From the NCBI GenBank assembly GCA_963723745.1, contig CAVRRZ010000001.1:992001-1056000 (forward strand): 64,000 nt of DNA, read 5' to 3'. Both the position numbers and the translations under genes were made by a program. Below, one piece after another: positions 24,421 to 30,531 of this stretch. The notes under the pieces are model-generated. The model saw nothing but the letters and a program-made list of their open reading frames with translations, was not told the DNA's origin and searched no databases. Position 1 is the first letter of the stretch. Each line of letters opens with the position of its first letter. This DNA is from CAVRRZ01 sp963723745 (GTDB lineage Bacteria > Actinomycetota > Actinomycetes > Mycobacteriales > Geodermatophilaceae).

Positions 24421-24512
24421 CCGGAGCCGCGGCGCGGTGCCCGGAGCCGCGGCGTGGTGCCCGGAGCCGCGGTGTGGTGCCCGGAGCCGCGGTGTGCGGC
24501 GGCTCCGGGCAC
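24421..24512. repeat. 20-bp tandem repeat ending in a perfect hairpin
   Basis: Four tandem copies of a 20-bp unit, ccggagccgcggygyggtgc, start at 24421, 24441, 24461 and 24481. The last copy runs into a 12-bp perfect inverted repeat: GTGCCCGGAGCC at 24477-24488 and its complement at 24501-24512. It lies between the VOC gene's 3' end and the thioesterase promoter, so the hairpin may be the VOC gene's terminator and the array a slippage product of one arm. Confidence 0.8.
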
Positions 24513-24533
24513 GCTGGGGCGGCTCCGGTCTCG

Positions 24534-24920
24534 TCAGCCGCGAGGCGCGTTCTCCCACAGGCCGATCACGTTGCCCTCGGGGTCGGTGAAGTAGGCCGCG
24601 AAGCCCATGTCGCCGACGGGAGTGCGGCCGCTGACCGTCTGGCCCCCGAGCTCGCCGATCCGCGCGAGGACGGCGTCGATGCTGTCGACCCCGATCGTGA
24701 TGACGGGTCCCGTGGCCGCGCCGTCCGACCGCGCGTACATCCCGCCGTTGATGTAGCCCGGCTCGGTCGGTCCCTGGTCACCGCTCGGCCCGGTCGACAC
24801 CATCGTGTACCTCATCTCCGGCATCTCCATGACCTGCCAGCCGAAGATCTCCTTGTAGAACCGGCGCGCGCGGTCCCCGTCGTCGAAGGGGATCTCGAAG
24901 TGCACGACACGGTCGCTCAT
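24534..24920 (-). CDS. VOC-family (glyoxalase/bleomycin-resistance-like) protein
   Basis: This 128-residue protein forms a single vicinal-oxygen-chelate module with the expected beta-alpha-beta-beta-beta pairs: VVHFEIPFDDGDRARRFYKEIFGW at the front and MGFAAYFTDPEGNVIGLWEN at the end. Members bind a metal and act on varied small molecules, and a substrate cannot be assigned. A GGAGG site seven bases before the ATG and a TAGCGT -10 about 40 bp upstream give it a normal leadered promoter. Confidence 0.85.
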   Translation of the reverse strand: MSDRVVHFEIPFDDGDRARRFYKEIFGWQVMEMPEMRYTMVSTGPSGDQGPTEPGYINGGMYARSDGAATGPVITIGVDSIDAVLARIGELGGQTVSGRTPVGDMGFAAYFTDPEGNVIGLWENAPRG

Positions 24921-25009
24921 GACGCCACCTCCGTGGTGCTCGGCGTGGTCCGGACGGCGGCGACGCTAGACCGGTCACGGCGCCCCGGAAACGGGTGTCG
25001 GCGCGCCGC

Positions 25010-25870
25010 TCAGGCCAGGCCGCGGGTGGTCCGCGCGGGCGGGCGCGCGCCCTGGATCGAGGCCACCATGTCCAGCGTCTGGCGGGTCGCCGCCACGTCG
25101 TGGACGCGGAACACCCGGGCGCCCAGCCACGCGCTCACCGCGGTGGCGGCGAGGGTGCCGGTGAGCCGCTCCTCGAGCGGGACGTCGAGGGTCTCGCCGA
25201 CGAAGTCCTTGTTGGACAGCGCCACGAGCACCGGCCAGCCGGTGTCGACCAGCTCGCCCAGCCGCCGGGTGGCCTCCAGCGAGTGCCGCGTGTTCTTGCC
25301 GAAGTCGTGGCCCGGGTCGATCAGCACCCGCTCGCGGTCGACCCCGGCCTCGACCGCGGCGGTGGCCAGCGCCGTCGTCCGCCGCACGATGTCGGCCACG
25401 ACGTCCTCGTACTGGACGCGGTGCGGCCGGGTGCGCGGGGGCAGCCCCCCGGCGTGCGTGCACACCAGCCCGGCCCCGGCCTCGGCGGCGACGGTGGCCA
25501 GCAACGGATCCACGCCGCCCCAGGCGTCGTTGACGACGTCGGCGCCGGCCGCCAGCGCCTCCCGGGCCACCGACGCCCGCCAGGTGTCGATCGAGATCGG
25601 CAGCGTGGGGTGCGCGGCCCGGACGGCGGCGACCAGGTCGACGGTGCGGCGCACCTCCTCGGCGGGGGAGACCTCCTCGCCCGGGGCGGCCTTCACGCCG
25701 CCGACGTCCACCATGTCCGCGCCCTCGTCGACCACGCGCGCCACCCGGTCGAGCGCGGCGGCCAGTTCGTAGGTGGCCCCGCGGTCGTAGAACGAGTCCG
25801 GCGTCCGGTTGACGATCGCCATGATCGCGACGGCGCCGTCCGGCACGTCGAGGGCACCCAGGCGCAGCAA
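25010..25870 (-). CDS. folP2: FolP2-type dihydropteroate synthase paralogue
   Basis: This TIM-barrel protein of 286 residues is closely similar in pattern to mycobacterial FolP2 (Rv1207). It has MAIVNRTPDSFYDRG near the start, VDVGGVKAAPGEEV, SIDTWRASVAREAL, NDAWGGVDP, LIDPGHDFGKNT and VASIQGARPPARTTRGLA at the end. In mycobacteria FolP2 does not replace FolP1 in folate synthesis, so the enzymatic role is open. The start is a TTG, supported by GGAGGA five bases upstream. It diverges from the MaoC-like hydratase gene. Confidence 0.88.
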   Translation of the reverse strand: MLRLGALDVPDGAVAIMAIVNRTPDSFYDRGATYELAAALDRVARVVDEGADMVDVGGVKAAPGEEVSPAEEVRRTVDLVAAVRAAHPTLPISIDTWRASVAREALAAGADVVNDAWGGVDPLLATVAAEAGAGLVCTHAGGLPPRTRPHRVQYEDVVADIVRRTTALATAAVEAGVDRERVLIDPGHDFGKNTRHSLEATRRLGELVDTGWPVLVALSNKDFVGETLDVPLEERLTGTLAATAVSAWLGARVFRVHDVAATRQTLDMVASIQGARPPARTTRGLA

Positions 25871-25951
25871 GCCCGTCCTCCGATCCGGCGCGGTCGTGTG
25901 GTGGAGTCAGGAAACCAGACGAGGGGGCGGGGCGAGGGAGGGGACGAGGAC

Positions 25952-26413
25952 ATGGCGCAGACCACGCTCGACGGGGTGGAGGGGGTGCTCGCCGCGGTCG
26001 GGCAGCACCTCGGGCACAGCGAGTGGCTGGAGATCACGCAGGAGCGGGTGAACCAGTTCGCCGAGGCGACGGACGACCACCAGTGGATCCACGTCGACGT
26101 CGAGCGCGCGCAGCGGGAGAGCCCGTTCGGCGGGCCGATCGCGCACGGCTACCTGACGCTGTCGCTGGTGTCGTCGATGGTCGGCCAGATCGTGGACGCC
26201 ACGGGCTTCCGGATGGGGGTCAATTACGGGGCCGAGAAGATCCGCTTCCCGGCGCCGGTGCCGGTGGGGGCGCGCATCCGCGCCTCGGCGACGCTGGACG
26301 AGGCCACGCCGTTCGAGGGCGGCGTCCAGTTGAACCTCGGCGTCACGATCGAGATCGAAGGCGGGTCGAAGCCGGCGCTGGCCGCCGCGATCCTGTTCCG
26401 CCGCTACGTGTGA
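25952..26413 (+). CDS. MaoC-like enoyl-CoA hydratase
   Basis: This 153-residue single hotdog R-specific hydratase resembles mycobacterial HtdZ/Rv0130. The hydratase 2 motif is intact: FAEATDDHQWIHVDVERA, with catalytic Asp and His, and FGGPIAHGYLTLSLV. It should hydrate trans-2-enoyl-CoA to (R)-3-hydroxyacyl-CoA. The ATG follows a GAGGGGACGAGG purine-rich site. A strong bidirectional terminator separates its end from that of the convergent HU gene. Confidence 0.9.
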   Translation: MAQTTLDGVEGVLAAVGQHLGHSEWLEITQERVNQFAEATDDHQWIHVDVERAQRESPFGGPIAHGYLTLSLVSSMVGQIVDATGFRMGVNYGAEKIRFPAPVPVGARIRASATLDEATPFEGGVQLNLGVTIEIEGGSKPALAAAILFRRYV

Positions 26414-26427
26414 GTCGCCCTGCATGA

Positions 26428-26467
26428 CGGAGGGCCGCCGGGTGAGCGATCACCCGGCGGCCCTCCG
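26428..26467. terminator. Bidirectional hairpin terminator between MaoC-like and HU genes
   Basis: 17-bp perfect arms (CGGAGGGCCGCCGGGTG and its complement) around a 6-nt loop, centred between two convergent stop codons. It has no U-tract, as is common in actinobacteria. Confidence 0.85.
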
Positions 26468-26479
26468 CGGCAGTACCGA

Positions 26480-26764
26480 TCAGACCGGGACGGAGCTCGC
26501 GGCCTTCTTCAGGTTCGAGCCGGCGGTCACCTTCACCGTGTTGGCGGCCGGGATGTCGATCGACTCGCCGGTCTGCGGGTTGCGGCCGGTGCGGGCCGAG
26601 CGCTGGGTGCGCTCGACGGTCAGCAGACCGGAGACCGCGACCTTCTCGCCACGGGTGATGGCGTCGACGAGCTCCTCCTGGAGGCCGGCGAGGACCGAGT
26701 CGACGGTCGAGGCCGGCACGTCGGCACGCTTGGCGATGGCGGAGACCAGTTCGGCCTTGTTCAT
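26480..26764 (-). CDS. hup: HU-family DNA-binding protein
   Basis: This 94-residue nucleoid protein bends DNA as a dimer. It has MNKAELVSAIAKRADVPAS, the VSGLLTVERTQRSARTGRNPQTGE beta-arm entry and the DNA-wedging segment IPAANTVKVTAGSNLKK. The long Lys/Ala-rich C-terminal tail of mycobacterial HupB is missing, so this is the short form. GGAAGGAAG lies just upstream of the ATG. Longer in-frame extensions are not credible. Confidence 0.93.
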   Translation of the reverse strand: MNKAELVSAIAKRADVPASTVDSVLAGLQEELVDAITRGEKVAVSGLLTVERTQRSARTGRNPQTGESIDIPAANTVKVTAGSNLKKAASSVPV

Positions 26765-27023
26765 GAGCTTCCTTCCGTCGGTGGGGCACTTCTCAGGGCC
26801 CGGCGTGCTGCCGGTTCCCTGCCCGGAGGCGGCGGGGCCGCACCGGGACATCCTGGGGTCTGCGCACGGGGCGCCGACCGCGGGGGTCCGCTGCTCGGCG
26901 AGCCCGGACCTCCGGCACAGTGCCACTGTGGCCCGGGATCCGGCCACCCGGGGGGTCGAATCGGCCCGGACGACGGCACGCGGGCCACTCCAGCCCCAGC
27001 GGGCGGGGGCTGCGATCGGTGCC

Positions 27024-27029
27024 TAGCGT
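27024..27029 (+). promoter_or_regulatory. -10 box of a leaderless aldo/keto reductase promoter
   Basis: TAGCGT, six bases of spacer, then ATG. No ribosome-binding site other than G-rich spacer. Confidence 0.5.
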
Positions 27030-27035
27030 GGGGGC

Positions 27036-27962
27036 ATGCCGCAGCTCCCCGGGACCGAACTGATCGTCAGCGACCTGTGCCTCGGGGGCAACGTGTTCGG
27101 GTGGACCGCCGACGAGCCGACGTCCTTCGCCGTCCTGGACCGGTTCGTGGACGCCGTCCCGAGCACGCTGCAGCCCTTCGTGGACACCGCCGAGATGTAC
27201 GGCGCCGGGCGCTCCGAGCAGATCATCGGCGCGTGGATGGACGCGCGCGGCTGCCGGGACCGGGTGCTCGTGGCGACGAAGGCCTCGCCGATGGACAAGG
27301 AGCGCCCGTTGTCGGCGCCGGAGATCCGGGCGGCCGCGGAGCGGTCGCTGCGCAACCTGCGGACCGACCGCATAGACCTCTACTACGCGCACTACGACGA
27401 CCCGTCCACGCCGCTCGAGGAGACGCTGCAGGCCTTCGAGGAGCTGGTGCGCGAGGGCGTGATCCGCTACTACGCGGCGTCGAACTACTCGGCGCAGCGG
27501 CTGCGCGAGGCGTTCGAGACCGCCGACAGGCTGGGCCTGACCGGCTACGTGGCGCTGCAGACGCACTACAACCTGGTGGAGCGGCCGGTCTTCGAGGACG
27601 ACCTCCGGGCCGTGGCCGCCGAGCGCGGCGTCGGCGTCCTTCCGTACTTCGGCCTGGCGAGGGGCTTCCTGACCGGCAAGTACCGGGCGGGGGAGCGGGT
27701 GGACTCGCCGCGGGCGGAGAAGGCCTCGGCCTACCTGGACGAGCGCGGCGACCGGGTGCTGGCGGCGCTGGCCGAGGTGGCCGGCGCCCACGGCGTGCCG
27801 GTCGCGGCGGTGGCGCTGCGCTGGCTCGCCGAGCAGCCGACGGTGACCGCGCCGATCGCGAGCGCGCGCACCGTGGAGCAGCTCGCCGACCTGCTGCCGA
27901 TGCAGGATCTGCGGCTCACCGACGAGCAGCTGCAGGCGCTGACCACCGCGTCGGAGGCCTAG
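27036..27962 (+). CDS. Aldo/keto reductase
   Basis: This 308-residue TIM-barrel oxidoreductase uses NADPH. The catalytic tetrad is visible: Asp and Tyr in FVDTAEMYGAGRSE, Lys in VATKASP and His in YYAHYDDP. PIASARTVEQLADLL near the end binds the cofactor phosphate. The pattern fits the YajO/PhdYeti-like AKR group with broad carbonyl substrates. The TAG stop (27960-27962) is also part of the CTAG duplicated by the neighbouring insertion sequence, so the insertion left the coding sequence intact but removed whatever followed it. Confidence 0.9.
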   Translation: MPQLPGTELIVSDLCLGGNVFGWTADEPTSFAVLDRFVDAVPSTLQPFVDTAEMYGAGRSEQIIGAWMDARGCRDRVLVATKASPMDKERPLSAPEIRAAAERSLRNLRTDRIDLYYAHYDDPSTPLEETLQAFEELVREGVIRYYAASNYSAQRLREAFETADRLGLTGYVALQTHYNLVERPVFEDDLRAVAAERGVGVLPYFGLARGFLTGKYRAGERVDSPRAEKASAYLDERGDRVLAALAEVAGAHGVPVAAVALRWLAEQPTVTAPIASARTVEQLADLLPMQDLRLTDEQLQALTTASEA

Positions 27963-28902
27963 GGCGTGTCTCCTAACCGGGTGGCCTGCGGGGCGGCAGG
28001 CTGGCGGGGTGTCGCGGATGAGGTCGCTGTCGGATGGGGCCTGGGCCCTGGTGGAGCCGTTGATGCCGGCGGCGTCGGGAAAGGGCGGTCGGCCGTTCGC
28101 CGATCACCGGCGCACGGTGGAGGGAATTATCTGGCGGTACCGGACGGGGACGCCGTGGCGGGATCTGCCGGCGGAGTTCGGGCCGTGGCAGACGGTGTGG
28201 AAGCGGCATCGCCGCTTCGCCGCTGATGGCACATGGGATCGGGTGCATGCCGCCCTGCTGTCCGACGCCGATGCTGCCGGGCTGATCGACTGGGACGTGT
28301 CGGTGGACTCCACGATCAACCGCGCGCACCAGCACGCGACGAACACCAAGCGGGCCACAGGGGGCCCCGGAGAACTACAAGAATCTGCTCGACGAGCCAG
28401 ATGATCATGCGATCGGGCGGTCCCGCGGCGGCCTGAGTAGCAAGATTCACCACTTGGTTGATGGGCACGGGCTGCCCCTGGTCGTGCTGGTGGGCGCGGG
28501 CCAGGCCGGTGACGCTCCGATGTTTCCGAACCTGCTGCACCACCTGCGGGTGCCTCGGATCGGCCCCGGGCGGCCACGGACACGGCCCAACACCGTGGCC
28601 GGGGACAAGGCCTACTCCTCCCGCGCCATCCGCAGCCACCTGCGTGAGCGTGGCATCGGCGCTTGCATCCCCGAACCAGATGACCAGAAGGGCCACCGCA
28701 GGCGTCGGGGTAGGCGCGGAGGGCGACCACCCGCCTTCGACGCGCAGCGCTACCGCGGACGCAACGTCGTCGAGCGCGCCTTCAACGACGACAAGCAGTG
28801 GCGGTCCCTGGCCACTCGCTACGACAAGCTCGCCGTCGTTTACCGGGCCGGAGCAGTCCTGCGCGCGGTCACCCTCTGGCTCAAACGGTTAGGAGACACG
28901 CC
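27963..28902 (+). mobile_element. IS5-family insertion sequence
   Basis: A 940-bp element with perfect 17-bp terminal inverted repeats, GGCGTGTCTCCTAACCG at 27963-27979 and its complement at 28886-28902. It is flanked by the direct repeat CTAG (27959-27962 and 28903-28906), which fits the YTAR targets of IS5-type elements. An alternative reading is an 18-bp repeat with a 2-bp TA duplication, as in the IS427 group. It carries one transposase split over two frames. Its ends and frame layout look recent and intact. Confidence 0.93.
28009..28404 (+). CDS. IS5-family transposase, first frame (OrfA)
   Basis: This 131-residue product contains the helix-turn-helix front domain (LSDGAWALVEPLMPAAS, RYRTGTPWRDLPAEFG, WQTVWKRHRRF) and the first catalytic Asp region DVSVDSTINRAHQHA. 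The frame breaks down after NTKRATGGPGE. The continuation ENYKNLLDEPDDHAIGRSRGG is in the +1 frame and begins at the GGGGGCCCC run near 28361-28368. This could be a programmed shift that makes the full transposase, or an inactivating indel. Confidence 0.85.
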   Translation: MSRMRSLSDGAWALVEPLMPAASGKGGRPFADHRRTVEGIIWRYRTGTPWRDLPAEFGPWQTVWKRHRRFAADGTWDRVHAALLSDADAAGLIDWDVSVDSTINRAHQHATNTKRATGGPGELQESARRAR

Positions 28903-28906
28903 CTAG
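28370..28906 (+). CDS. IS5-family transposase, second frame (OrfB part)
   Basis: This is the catalytic continuation in the +1 frame, starting at about ENYKNLL. An internal start near 28454 would give 150 residues. The second Asp is in TVAGDKAYSSRAIRSHLRERG and the Glu in YRGRNVVERAFNDDKQWRSL, followed by ATRYDK, so the DDE triad is complete once joined to OrfA. The reading frame runs through the right inverted repeat. Its last Pro codon and TAG stop are completed by the flanking CTAG duplication, not by the element. Confidence 0.8.
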   Translation, partial: ENYKNLLDEPDDHAIGRSRGGLSSKIHHLVDGHGLPLVVLVGAGQAGDAPMFPNLLHHLRVPRIGPGRPRTRPNTVAGDKAYSSRAIRSHLRERGIGACIPEPDDQKGHRRRRGRRGGRPPAFDAQRYRGRNVVERAFNDDKQWRSLATRYDKLAVVYRAGAVLRAVTLWLKRLGDTP

Positions 28907-28940
28907 CCGCGCCCGGGCGCGAGCGGCGCCCCGGTGCGCC

Positions 28941-29003
28941 CAGGTAAAGGAAGCTTTACCCCCGCCACGGGGCCGTGGACGTAGGTAGAGCTTCCTTTAC
29001 CTG
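28941..29003. repeat. Palindromic repeat family B, copy B2
   Basis: The 20-bp arms 28941-28960 (CAGGTAAAGGAAGCTTTACC) and 28984-29003 pair with a single G-U-type mismatch. It lies downstream of the insertion sequence and 20 bp from the DUF1059 stop. It differs from copy B1 in the outer arm by paired changes. Confidence 0.85.
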
Positions 29004-29022
29004 AGGAGGGCGGGGTTCTCTG

Positions 29023-29190
29023 TCAGTGGATGTGCGCGCGGACGGCGGAGACGAGCTCCGGCGTCACGTCGGTGACGCCGTGGTCGGCGGCGGCGTGGCC
29101 GGCGACCTGGCTGAAGATGCCGTTCTCGTCGGCGGCGGTGAACCGGGCGCTGCAGCCGGGGATGACGTCCCCGCAGGCGAAGGTCTTCAT
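29023..29190 (-). CDS. DUF1059 small protein
   Basis: A 55-residue protein starting MKTFACGDVIPGCSARF, the DUF1059 hallmark with its two cysteines, followed by QVAGHAAADHGVTDVTPELV. The conserved Cys/His pattern suggests metal binding, but the function is unknown. GGAG lies eight bases before the ATG. It ends in a family B palindrome and precedes nothing on its strand until the EAL gene, which lies upstream of it with a gap of about 60 bases, so the two may be co-transcribed. Confidence 0.85.
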   Translation of the reverse strand: MKTFACGDVIPGCSARFTAADENGIFSQVAGHAAADHGVTDVTPELVSAVRAHIH

Positions 29191-29250
29191 GGGCGGACTC
29201 CTTGTCGGTGGAACGGACCGGCCGCCCGTCGCGGCCGGGGCTGGGGGCGC

Positions 29251-30351
29251 TCAGCGGCTCCCGCGGGCGGCCGAGGCGGAGGCGAGGTCCTCGACCCGGA
29301 GCAGGCCGACGACGGCGCCGGTGGGGTCGGTGCAGAGCACCGGGTCGAAGCGGTGTGCCGGCGGTCTGGTGAGGGCGCGCTGCAGCGTCTCGGTGACGTC
29401 GGCCGACGGGTGCACGCGCAGCGAGACCGGCGCGGTGTAGACCTCGTCGGTCCGCGGGTCGCAGAGCACCATCCCGACCGGTTCGCCGAGCGGGCCGGTG
29501 AGGACCGAGGGCGGGATGCCGTCGCGCTCGGCGGCGGGGATCTGCCGCACCGGGCGCAGCAGCGAGGCCACGCTGTCGGTGAGCCGCACGCGGGCCACCT
29601 GCGCCCGAACGAGCTCCTGCACGTCGGCGGCGAGCGGCCGGAACTCCGGTGCCGGACGGGCGAGCACCCAGCCCTGCCCGAGCGGGACGCCGAGCCGGAT
29701 GAAGGCGGCGAGCTCCGCGACGGTCTCCAGGCCCTCGGCCAGCAGCCAGGCGTCGATCCGCCCCGCGAACTCGCCGACCATCTCGGCCAGGGCCACCCGC
29801 ACCGGGTCGGTGTCGGCGTCGGTGACCAGCGCCCGGTCGAGCTTGACGATCTGCGGCCGCAGCGCCGCGAGCTGCTGCAGGCCGGAGTAGCCGCTGCCGG
29901 CGTCGTCGAGGGCGATGAGCGCGCCGCGGGCGCGCAGCTCCTCGGTCTGCCGGTGCAGGGCGGCCAGGTCGTCGACCGGCGTGTGCTCGGTCAGCTCCAC
30001 GACGACCCGCTCCAGGCGCGGTCGGGTGGCGAACGCCTCCTGCACGGGCGCGGTGCCGAGCAGGTGCGGGCTGACGTTGACGGTCAGGAACGTGTTCTCC
30101 GGCAGCTCGGGCAGCCGGGCGAGGGCCTGGTGGACGGCGAGCGCCTCGAGCTCGGCGGCGATGCCGGCCTCCGCGGCCGCGGCGAACCAGACGTCGGGGC
30201 CTGCCGTGCCCGGGAAGCGGGCCAGTGCCTCGTAGCCCGCGACCGTCGCGGCGGCCAGGTCGACGATCGGCTGGAACACCAGGGTGAGGTCGCCGGGGTC
30301 GGCGAGCAGGGGGCGGCAGTCGGGGAGTGTTCCTGTGCGCGTCCCGATCAT
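29251..30351 (-). CDS. EAL-domain cyclic di-GMP phosphodiesterase with C-terminal CBS-like region
   Basis: This 366-residue protein has an EAL domain (about 15-245) followed by a region of about 110 residues with CBS-like DPRTDEVYTAPVSLRV and DPTGAVVGLLRVEDL. Catalytic residues are all present: E41 in GYEALARF, Asn in NVSPHLL, Glu in VELTEHT, the Asp pair in ALDDAGSGYSGL, Lys in IVKLDRAL, Glu in AEGLET and Gln in GQGWVLARP. It should linearise cyclic di-GMP to pGpG. There are no membrane segments. It diverges from the large GAF/PAS/SpoIIE gene, suggesting joint control of signalling. Confidence 0.9.
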   Translation of the reverse strand: MIGTRTGTLPDCRPLLADPGDLTLVFQPIVDLAAATVAGYEALARFPGTAGPDVWFAAAAEAGIAAELEALAVHQALARLPELPENTFLTVNVSPHLLGTAPVQEAFATRPRLERVVVELTEHTPVDDLAALHRQTEELRARGALIALDDAGSGYSGLQQLAALRPQIVKLDRALVTDADTDPVRVALAEMVGEFAGRIDAWLLAEGLETVAELAAFIRLGVPLGQGWVLARPAPEFRPLAADVQELVRAQVARVRLTDSVASLLRPVRQIPAAERDGIPPSVLTGPLGEPVGMVLCDPRTDEVYTAPVSLRVHPSADVTETLQRALTRPPAHRFDPVLCTDPTGAVVGLLRVEDLASASAARGSR

Positions 30352-30531
30352 GGCAAGGTGATCGGCTGGTCCGGGGTGCCGCTTGAGCGGGAGGAGTCAC
30401 TCAGGTGGGGGGCTCCCGGCACCCGACACCGATCGGGACGGTCACGGTCCGGCAGCGGGGCGTGACAGCATGGGCTGTTCGTTCGTTTCCGTCTCGGAAC
30501 CCGTTCGGCACACGAGGGAGGGGTGAGGGCG

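Noticed and set aside
24421..24512. CRISPR-like array
   Set aside because: The copies are directly adjacent with no spacers and no cas genes are near. It is a simple tandem repeat.
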